From contig WHUZ01000030.1 in NCBI GenBank assembly GCA_015179045.1, positions 496,001-560,000 of the forward strand: 64,000 nucleotides of DNA, written 5' to 3'. The position numbers were made by a program, and so were the translations under genes. The notes beneath the pieces were generated by a model. The model did not search any database, was not told the origin of the DNA, and worked only from the letters and a program-made list of their open reading frames with translations. This document shows, piece by piece, positions 34,983 to 43,997 of the stretch (its first letter is position 1; each line of letters opens with the position of its first letter). The DNA is from Kalaharituber pfeilii (Eukaryota; Ascomycota; Pezizomycetes; Pezizales; Pezizaceae).

Positions 34983-36299
34983 CAGTCACTGAGCAAAAGT
35001 CTTGGTGAACGCGCCCAGTTGCGACACTGTCTGCATGAACAAAAATTGATATATCTCAACAACCATTCACCCGATTAATATACAACTTAAACTGATGATA
35101 GTATACATGAAACTGCAGAAGATACAGCATAGGAATAGGCTATAGTGCAAGAAGTTGAATTTAGTATTGAGTGTACTATCCCTTTGCATCAATTGCTGCA
35201 GCTACCTGATCCAGCATGCTTTTCCACAGGTTCTCAAACAAGAACTCTGGTAGGCTGTCCCAGACTTTGGAAAGCACTTGTGCTAACTTGGCTCTAACAG
35301 CATCTGGCTCTCCGGGAGTGTTGCCAATGTTGGAGTACTTCTCATGAAGTTTCTTTCTTAGGACCACCCAAATATGCTCAATTGGGTTGAGGTCAAGTGA
35401 GTAGGGAGGGTACAAACCGACAGGAATTTTACACCGCTTAAAATAAGCCTGCACAATCTTTGCTTTATGGACTGGTGCATTATCTTGTTGAAACCTAGCA
35501 CTACCAGTAGTATTGTTGACGTGCTCTATGATACTACTGGTAGAACGAAGAGCTTGACAAGATGCTGGTACTAGTATAAGACTGCATTGACAGACCGTAC
35601 AACCAAAGGTACAAATGTACCCTTAGTTTTACCGTAAAAGCAACCCCAGACCATAATAGAAACACCTTTACCCTTCTTTTTTGGTACGATGCAGTCAGCA
35701 TTCCATTTTTCATACGGAAATCGAAAGACCCATAATTGCTGAGGATTGTCGGATTTCTCCACACTACGCTTATCACTCCAAATTGTTGTTTTGAAGACTT
35801 CAATAGTCCAATCCTTGCATTCTAGAGCCCCATTGGAGTCTTGCGGAAGCTCGTTCTGGCATTAATTTTGGTCAATGCTTGGCTAGCCACTTCTTAAGGC
35901 CATATTCGCGTAAATACCGGTCCAGGGTCCATACTGACACGTCAGGGCAGCATGCATCTCGCACTTCCTCACGTGAGGCTCCTTTATGCTTTCTAACATA
36001 TCACCGCCTTTGTCTTCTGTTCAATTTCGGGGTTCTGCCGTTTCTGCGAAGGTTTTCATCTGACTGCCGAATTTCACGCCTAACAATAAAATTCTTGATA
36101 GTTGACCATGGGCGTCCGACTATACTACTAATTGCAGCATATATTGTCAATAAAGAAGAGCAATTATCATACCCTTCTCTTCTCTCGTCGGGTTGTTTTT
36201 GGTGGCATCGTGGTTGTTATGGTACAAAATATCAAGCGTGTCACATTATCAACACGTGACGCTCAGGCCCTTTTCACCAAGACTTTTGCTCAGTGACTG
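34983..36299 (-). mobile_element. Tc1/mariner transposon with broken transposase
   Basis: Ends CAGTCACTGAGCAAAAGTCT (34983) and its complement ending at 36299 form a perfect 27-bp TIR; the element is 1317 bp. Minus-strand frames encode transposase pieces: KGKGVSIMVWGCFYGKTKG at about 35.63-35.69 kb and the DDE-box C-terminus GLYPPYSLDLNPIEHIWVVL at about 35.36-35.41 kb. Frameshifts and stops interrupt the gene. The left TA duplication is shared with the adjacent element; the right flank has TC instead of TA. Confidence 0.9.
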
Positions 36300-36700
36300 T
36301 CAGCGACAGTAGGGTCTTCCCGATGGTGCGGCAGGTTTTGCTTGGTGGAGGACGTGCGACGTAAAATGTATGAGGGGAATTACAGCCTCATGGGTTTGTG
36401 GCGCAATGCGTATATGGTGAAATAGATACTTCGCAGTGCTGTGTTCAGCAGCATCTGTGGTGCTGTGAAATAAAGAGTAATTATTAGAGTAAGTCGTTTT
36501 TCTTGTAAGCTGCTAGGCAATGCAGGCGTGAAATGAGGCCGGAATTACAGTCCTTATGTGTAGTCATGGCCAAAAGCGCTAGATACTTGAGCAGGAATTG
36601 CGTACAGCTTAGGGAAATATTGGTATTGTGCAAACCATCGCCAAAAATGAAGTAGCTACTTTTATCAATACTACATCCGTCCCCTTCAGATTAGCTAACT
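36300..36700. other. Intergenic, nothing recognised
   Basis: No supported feature. Confidence 0.4.
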
Positions 36701-37880
36701 AGTGCGACTGATCACCACCGCACTGGAGTGCTACCAGAACCTCGAGATTGTGAGTAGGCTATAGCTACCATGCGCCCAAGGATCCAAGCCCTCTCCCAGT
36801 ATTCTTGCCTGTTCGCTGTGCTAACTCTTTCACCACAACCCGACGTGCACCACGTCCCGACGCACGTTTTACACCAAAACTGACCGCGCGCGACAACATG
36901 TATCTCAATCACCAGAATAGAATTTTCTATGCAACTTGTAGAGCAGTTAAATTAAGGACTATTCTTATTCCATGCCTTGGCTTCTTCAGATATGTTGCTT
37001 TGAAGATTCATGAAATTCTTACCATATATTGACATAGGCTTGGCATATATTTTTCGCTGTGATATCACTAGTATTGAATTCCACTCATCACACCTGAAGT
37101 AAATTTGATAAAAGCAGTAGGAAACTTGAATATCAATATTTTATCTTATTCAAAGATGTGAGAAGAACACCAAGAAAGCTTCTCAAGAAGTGGTGGAGTT
37201 ATTCACAAAATTCATTTTCTCATAGAAACTGTATGCAATAATGGTATAGGAAACTACCTGAACAGGCAATTTGATGTATAAATTAAGCATTAAACAACAT
37301 TGAGCCAATTGAAGCATTAATTAACAAGAGGCCTATTGGGGAGACTCTCTAGCCACAATTCTATAGCCATTATGGTGAGCGTTGATGGGAAGTTGTGCAT
37401 TCTACCCTCCAGTTCACTTTGTATGGGAATTCCATATTAAATGCATGCCAAGACATCAATGAAAAACTCATGGTGCCATTAATCAACCACAATGTCTTTT
37501 CAGTGCAAATAGAGGGATTAAAGGTGAAGAATAACCCTTTATTTATTTCCCCTGAAGAGCGCATACAAAATTCTATTCTGGAGGTTGAGATATACTGTCT
37601 GGTCAGTTTTGGTGTAAAACGTGCGTTGGGACGTGGTGCACGTCGGGTTGTGGTAGTTAAGGCAGCCATATTTTCATGCATAGGCTGGCAGCCGGTAAAA
37701 AAGCTCGTTTCCCCCAATCTGTGACTCGCCTGTTCTGAATTTGAAAGAACCCAGTCCCAAGTGCACCAATAAGTTCTACTGAAAGGACGCTATTGAGCAG
37801 CTGACTGGAAGCAATTTTGCCCATTAAACTTTGCATGATGCATGTGGAGTACTGTGGTTGGTTCCGGAAGGACGGTCACT
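36701..37880. repeat. Dispersed repeat R, copy 2, split by element Y
   Basis: 36.70-36.83 kb (CTGATCACCACCGCACTGGA...CAGAACCTCGAG) and 37.66-37.88 kb (GTGACTCGCCTGTTCTGAAT...GGTTGGTTCCGGAAGGACGG) match the left and right parts of the 17.88-18.25 kb repeat. The 823 bp between them is a separate TIR element. Confidence 0.5.
36832..37654. mobile_element. TIR element Y (54-bp termini)
   Basis: The ends ACCACAACCCGACGTGCACC... (36832) and its complement ending 37654 pair over 54 bp with about one mismatch, and weaker pairing continues for another ~45 bp (CCAGAATAGAATTTT). The 823-bp element has no coding capacity and sits inside repeat R. A related, more degraded sequence occurs near 60.16-60.62 kb. 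No target-site duplication could be identified, so the superfamily is undetermined. Confidence 0.7.
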
Positions 37881-38344
37881 CATTGGTTTGCGTAGCCTAG
37901 GGAACAATGTTGATAGTGCGTCGTGCAAAAAGAACGAATTATCTACCATGTGGGGCCCCGTGAAGGGTGTCCCAGCACACATGCAATCTAAATAAAAACT
38001 TTCCGGTATTGGAGGGCGTCATTTATCTCCTAAGTACTTCCAAGCAGCTTTTAGGCTGCAGTGTCAATGGGGGCTCAACATGCATAGCTAATGGCATCAG
38101 GGATTATCAGAGTGCATCTGTTAGTATTCGGCATACCCCATAATTCATGAGCCTCAAGTGAGAGTTGGTCGCACTTAATGGCAATCCTTTCCAGCCGCAA
38201 CCTATTTCCTAGCCTTTACAAAAGCCCTGCGCCGTCGGAAATTCACTTGAAATCCGCCTAAGGAACGCCCTACAGACAATATTACTGACAGCAAAGTCCT
38301 GTACACCTCTTGGATTACGCAATAAGCAAACGGTAGCTTGAAAC
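37881..38344. other. Intergenic, nothing recognised
   Basis: Upstream region of the vWFA gene. No element identified. Confidence 0.4.
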
Positions 38345-40403
38345 ATGACCAATTTCAATCTCTTTGGGCAGATTAAAAACCAGCACCTCGTATGGATTAA
38401 AACTGAACTTGGGCGTGCGAAAGCAAACTTAGTACCGAGACCATGCAGGTGTATGTCATTCTACCAGCTCCACTTCTAACAATGGTTCACAACTCCAGAC
38501 GCTAACGAAAAGTCCCAAAACAGTATACAATGAAAAACAGCCAAGATATACAGGACCACCCGGGGCGATAGTCAAAGCCAGCAGCAACAAAGCTATTTCA
38601 CTGATCGTGAATGCCTTCACGAGGGAGAACTTCAAAGCAGTGGAAGATCGAATTTTGAGGGACGTTTATGTGGCTAATCGCATCGTTCTGACCTGGCGAC
38701 TAGAAAATGGGGAGGTATTTTGCGAGGCTCTAGTGTTCAAACGAGTACATAATTCGCGAACAATGCATCTGACGGAGACAATCGTAAGTGGTCTCTGGGG
38801 CCTTTAAAGCTTTATGGGGTCGAAATCTGAGCCGCGGGTGAACTAGGGAATTCTGCCCCCGGCGGGGCCGGCATGCATTATCCTCCCACGTAGCGATTTC
38901 ATACTCTCTGCCGCGGAAGATGACACAGTTGTGTTAGATCTGATACCACTTAGTAATGAGTGCAGGGCAGTGGTAGACCGTGAAGGTGCACACAGGGGCT
39001 TCAGGGCCGCTGGTGTTGTAGGTAAGTTGCAACTCCGGCTCCGTTATAATCTCGTGAGACCTTGAAAGACACGCTAATAGCCACAGATACACCTCCCGAA
39101 CCGAAAGAGCTGGTTCGTTCTCCCTTCCACGCTGACTTCATGTCTGCGACAAAAATGTACATCAACCGCTGACGTGACCGGAGTAATATTTCTGTTGCAG
39201 AAACCGCCAACAACCGATGCAGAGTTTCAGACCGCCATGAGAAACCTTATCCAGATCCTGGGGCTGGATCAGCTGTATACCGGACCAATGCTTGAGGAGT
39301 TCGCCCGCAAAGCTGCGAAAAATATTGATCGCGCCCTCAACGATTTGGGGTTACCACGCTCAGAAACATTAAACTTGACAAAGGCAAACTTGTTTCGGAC
39401 TATCATTTTCTGTGGTACGTACAGTAGTTCTATGGCGCCGTTACAGCGAGATTTTACTCACGCTGCAGCCTCCACATGATACAGATGACAGTGGTTCCAT
39501 GTCGAATGGGGGCTTATTCCATCAGACGTTGAAAGAGACTGTCAAACGACTCGTCCCGCTTGCCACACGGCTGAATGAAGATAGTGTCAGCCTTCGGTTT
39601 ATCAACTTTAATGGAGACTCTAAGATGGACCAGGTGCGAGAAAACAAGATTGACGAGATTTTGGACGGGATTAAGCCCTTTGGTGGAACTATGATCGGAG
39701 CTGCGTTGGATAGAAAAGTTGTTCAACCTCTCCTTGACATACTGAAAGACGGGAATGCACTAAAGCCGCTGCTAGTCTCAATTATTACGGATGGAGAGGT
39801 GAGAATGCCCTTGTGGTTTCAACTCGTCCTGTGTAGGCTGTTGTATCAGAACAGAGATTGAATTGATACTTCGCGTTAGGCAAACGACCCGAGCGATTTT
39901 GAGGCAGCCATTAGAAGGTGTAAGGAAGAATTGATTCGTACAAAGATGCTCAATTACCGTAGCCTTGGCCATGCGGGTAGGTTCCAACCGACTCACCACC
40001 AATATGCTAAAGTATGAAAGCCGAAGCCGTTATTGTCAGACTAACCAGAATGTCTCTCCCAAAAGCGGTCATCTTCCAAATCCACTATATTGGCGTTGAT
40101 CCCTCTGCTCAGGCCTTTATCGAGAGACTAGACAAGAGTCTTGGGGAGTTTCTATTCTGCAACAAGCAACGTCTTGATACTGATGTTCTTGACCCTAAGT
40201 TGACGGACGGAGAGAGAAACAGAAAGGTGAGGATGTAGTTGTTGGGATATGCACTACCGGTCAATGGATAACGTCATGCATGCATACTGACTGTGGGTCC
40301 CTAGTTGCTGTCGGTTACTACTGCAGCGATAGACAGAATGTTGGAGGAACGCAGGCGGAATGCCGCCGAAACGAGTAAAACGGACAGGACAATTGGACAA
40401 TGA
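38345..40403 (+). CDS. von Willebrand factor A-domain protein
   Basis: Proposed exons: 38345-38389, 38433-38783, 38847-39021, 39087-39156, 39201-39414, 39485-39798, 39880-39976, 40066-40226, 40305-40403, all with GT...AG introns of 43-89 nt. The frame is preserved at every junction except 39156/39201, which does not resolve in frame; there may be a base change, an unusual splice, or a wrong exon end there. The vWFA domain runs from TIIFC to the end, with the MIDAS motif DDSGSM formed across the 39414/39485 junction, SLRFINFNGD, PFGGTMIGAAL, LVSIITDGE and AVIFQIHYIGVD. The N-terminal ~215 residues (TGPPGAIV, NAFTRENFKAVEDRILRDVY) are unrecognised. The domain suggests metal-dependent protein binding; the partner is unknown. 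The 5' exons are less certain than those from 39201 on. Confidence 0.75.
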
Positions 40404-41180
40404 TGAACACTGGATTGATTACAAAGGTCACATACATGTGCGGTCGCACGCAAAACTGGAGTTCATTGCCTCGATCATTGACACGGGCTCCCACAGATGC
40501 CCGGTATCAGAGCGTCACATAAGGTTGAATTCAAGTGTCTACAATTAATCTTTACTTAATTCGGAAGAACATATGCGCGTAGCTAGATGAAGAAATTGGT
40601 CCGCGTAGAGCTGCCTGCGTCTTCGCTGGATGCCTGAAAACTGAACGTATTGATCGGGTAAGATCTAACTGTGGGGACGGGGATCTTTTAGCGGTGATAC
40701 CATGGAAGTGCGAAATCTAAGCCTCAATGGGCAAAGAATGTAGTCTGGTTATCGATACACCTATGGATACGATCGGCCAATGATATATCGCCAAATCGTT
40801 GAAGTCCTGGCTATTCACGAATGTGGGGCAGGCTTGAAATCCTATGTTGCCTAGTGCAGTGTGCAAGCTATTTGATGGAGGTATCCATCCCCATCACATG
40901 GGCTCAGCTCTGACCAGATGTCCAAAAAAAAGGTGGCGAAAATAAAGACTATTGCTCGAGTTACTGTGGTAATCGGTTCTATTTGTTATCCTTTGAGCCG
41001 CGTAGCCTCGCGTCAATTGGGTAATAGTGCCACACATGCAGACTACTTTTAGTATAGATTATGTGCGTCTAGCATCTTGCTTCCAATGTTGAAGCCTAAT
41101 TGACAAAGCGGGAGGTTATCTCATCATGCATAAGTGGGCATCCCCGCCATATGTTGCAACTTGCGGTACATGAATCGCGA
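40404..41180. other. Intergenic, nothing recognised
   Basis: No supported gene. Confidence 0.4.
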
Positions 41181-41228
41181 GCCATAGGCCGGTAGGTGGT
41201 ACGTGGGGTTGAGTGACCAAAAAAAAGG
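41181..41228 (+). mobile_element. Family-C retroposon tail
   Basis: GCCATAGGCCGGTAGGTGGT...GGTTGAGTGACC followed by A8GG. It has the same layout as the other family-C tails. No duplication was identified. Confidence 0.5.
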
Positions 41229-41780
41229 AAATGAAAAAAAGGAAAAAAATTTTGCGGTATAGATCGATGCAACTGTAGAGAATTTGGGGCGCAGAGTTGC
41301 AGTGTGGAGCTTGATACTGAGCACGAGCCGTTTGTAATGTAATACAGTAGAACAGAATGCGTTCCGTCGAGCGCCAATACTGATTGGGAATGAAGTAATC
41401 GCCTGCAACCCAACAACATTTTGGATTGGTGGGCAATGTCTGTGTATTTTTCATGTGCCCCTACACGTCAGTGACACCACTTCTGGCCGGAGCCTGATCA
41501 TGAATGCAGGAATTCAGGACACCTCTTTCAGCTGCAGGGTTGTAGGTGTCGTAGGTTATGACCGACAACCATGGAATTGTACATGGGGGTGCGTCGTGCC
41601 TGTCGGTTCGTGCATGCTGAGAACCACCCACTGTTGCAGTTGATAAGTATGGTCAAATTTAAATCTTCAATTTCATCGCAACCTCATCCCATTTAATAAG
41701 GTGTCGTATCCCCTTTCGCATCTATTACAGCTAGTTTGCATACGACGTACAGTACATATGACAAGAGTTTTCCTTCATTG

Positions 41781-41820
41781 GCTAGTAGCCTGTATGCGGG
41801 TTTATGTGACCGAAAAAAGG
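41781..41820 (+). mobile_element. Family-C retroposon tail
   Basis: TAGTAGCCTGTATGCGGGTT, TATGTGACCG, then A6GG. Only the 3' half of the unit remains. Confidence 0.5.
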
Positions 41821-42325
41821 TAATGACAAGACTCTTCCATTTTTACCTGTTAAGATTCGCCTGTAATGCCTTTATTGATTCAGCCGTACTGTATGTGGTT
41901 TTGTCCCAGTTGCGGCGGTGTCGCCCTCGGGGGAATGTCATCCCCATCCACATCTACGTTCATACCAATACCCTGCGGCTTCATTCCCGCGTCATTACGC
42001 AGGGTCTCGTGTAAACTTGCGCTTTCAAATATTACCAGTTTCCTGAAAAAGTGCCATTTGGGGGCTGCTGAAACCCCAGCGCTAAATCTCCTTTATCGTG
42101 CTGTGCGCTATCCACGTTGAGGTATGCATACGGCATTCGTAGGCTTCAGGAGTACTTGTTTGACATCATGACTCGGGTGACGCGTACGGCAAGCGGGAAC
42201 AGGGTGCATTGGCCCGCATTTTTTCGTTTTATTTTATTTTATTTTATTTTATTTTCTAAACAAAAAAAATATATAACCTCGCTTACAGCAAAATATATAA
42301 GCGAACATATAGCTACTTTAAATCG

Positions 42326-42373
42326 TTTTTCGGGGACGTAACCCCACAAACAGGCTTCCAGCCTATGGCAGGG
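42326..42373 (-). mobile_element. Family-C retroposon tail
   Basis: The minus strand reads CCCTGCCATAGGCTGGAAGC, CTGTTTGTGGGGTTACGTCC and a short A-run. It starts at the CCCTGCCATAGG position that parallels the constant start of the family-A units. Confidence 0.55.
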
Positions 42374-42506
42374 CCTCATCTGTGTGAGGTTAAAGACAGC
42401 TATCTACTCTACTTTACGTATACACGCCATGTGCCTGATGTACCCAATGTACTTGCTGGCCCTACCTCTAGCCCAGGTCGAGACTACGGACCATAATTGC
42501 TCTCTT

Positions 42507-42553
42507 TTTTTTTTTTTTTTTTTTTAATATCATTAGTCGCATACCGCCCTAAT
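42507..42553 (-). mobile_element. Micro-retroposon B with 11-bp TSD
   Basis: A T-run plus only ~26 bp of family-B tail (ATATCATTAGTCGCATACCG) lies between perfect ATTGCTCTCTT duplications (42496-42506; 42554-42564). On the minus strand the unit starts at AGGGCGG, inside the tail hairpin. Confidence 0.9.
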
Positions 42554-42565
42554 ATTGCTCTCTTC

Positions 42566-42860
42566 GCCCTCATACCTCCACCCTCCTTGTCCACTCTAAG
42601 TCCTCCCAGCAGTGCCAGGTGAGTTGCGCCGTATCCTTGTCCTTCCTCTGGGGTCTTGCTGCACTCCAACCCATGTGCTCTGCACTCCACCCTCCCTGCA
42701 GGTGCAGCGAACCTCTTTCTCTCTCCACAGATCTTCCTTCTGGACAGGGCTCCGTCTCTCCCAGCCCGTATCCAGCAGTAGTTGGTTTGAACTCTCCTGC
42801 ACCACTTACATAATTTTCCCCTGCCAAAAACAGTTGCTCTCATTCCTCCCAACCTACTCT
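42566..42860 (-). pseudogene. Possible old LINE C-terminus relic
   Basis: Overlapping minus-strand frames carry Cys/His-rich text (LCKWCRRVQTNYCW; CTCREGGVQSTWVG) with a composition like Tad-type ORF2 C-termini, but no continuous motif order. The micro-retroposon at 42507-42553 inserted beside it. Assignment is weak. Confidence 0.25.
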
Positions 42861-42888
42861 TGATGCGGATCGCCCTCCATGGGCTGTA

Positions 42889-43512
42889 CTCGGGGGTAGG
42901 GGGAAATACTCAGAAGCGCTATGCATGCATAATGTGCGCCACCTGACCAGGGCTCAAAAGTGAAGGTAGGTTGACTTTTTGTCGAAAAGTCTTCAGAACA
43001 ATTGTATGGGTTTTACACAGAAAAATACGACACACGTAAATTTTATTAGCTGCATAAAATGTAATAAGGTGTCGCATTGCCACCGGCCGCAATAACAGCT
43101 CGAAGCCGGTCCGGCATACTTCTAACTAATGACAGGAGCTGTTCTTTTGTTATTTATTCCACACTTTCTGAGGTTTTCCACCTTGTTTGTGCATTCATCG
43201 CGTACAATAATAATTCTGACGCGCTGAACTTGAGTAGTTTCTCAATTGTCAATTTCATGACTGAACTTTTCATTTTGCTATTATATGCAGGCTTCAGCAG
43301 GTGATTCGAGGCTGTGACTGGGAAATGGAGTTCTGTAAGTTGGTTGAAAAACAAAGAATTAAAGCGTGTTACTCCGTGAAGCGTGTAGGAACTACAGAAA
43401 ATGCGTGTAGAATAACAAGTTATAACCAACAGGTCAACTCTATGCTAGCAACTATCCCTGTCACATTGTATGCAACTTTTTGCGCTTCTGAAGACTTACC
43501 CCTGCCCCCGAG
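42889..43512 (-). mobile_element. Deleted Tc1-like transposon, copy 2
   Basis: Ends CTCGGGGGTAGGGGGAAATA and the complement of CCCCTGCCCCCGAG are inverted and flanked by TA (42887-42888; 43513-43514). On the minus strand around 43.05-43.16 kb an uninterrupted C-terminal transposase stretch reads QLLSLVRSMPDRLRAVIAAG and then NATPYYIL before a stop. The catalytic part is deleted. It is the better-preserved relative of 25905-26482. Confidence 0.82.
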
Positions 43513-43514
43513 TA

Positions 43515-43997
43515 CATCGTACCTAATTCTGTACATTTATCTTCTACTAATAAACACTTAACAAATCTTTAATTCAACCTTTCTTTTAAAGAATAATATA
43601 TATTTACTAGTCACGATTTTTATCTTTTCTTTAAATTATTAAGCTTAGTAATCGAAATATTTAAGCCGTAGTCTTTCGTTCCCGTTTTAAGACTATATTA
43701 CCTTCATACATTATTTTTTACAAACTCTACGATGTAGTTATTTAAATGTGATCTCTTTCAGCTAGAAAGTATTGCTAACGAATATATATTAAATTATATT
43801 CTAGCATATATATGCATATATTGTGAGATCGTGAAATACATTACTCAAAAATAAACCAAAAGCAAATATATATAACTGCCCCCCACACGCCATCATGAAA
43901 CAATGTTGCTCAATCCAATCCAAAGCTACCAATAAATTCGTTAAAATTCAAACTGACTGATATGCCATTCCATGACCAGTACGTTGCCGACTGCCGC
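43515..43997. other. AT-rich 3' flank of the NLR gene
   Basis: AT-rich sequence with no frame of interest; probably 3'UTR and terminator region of the minus-strand NLR gene. Confidence 0.4.
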
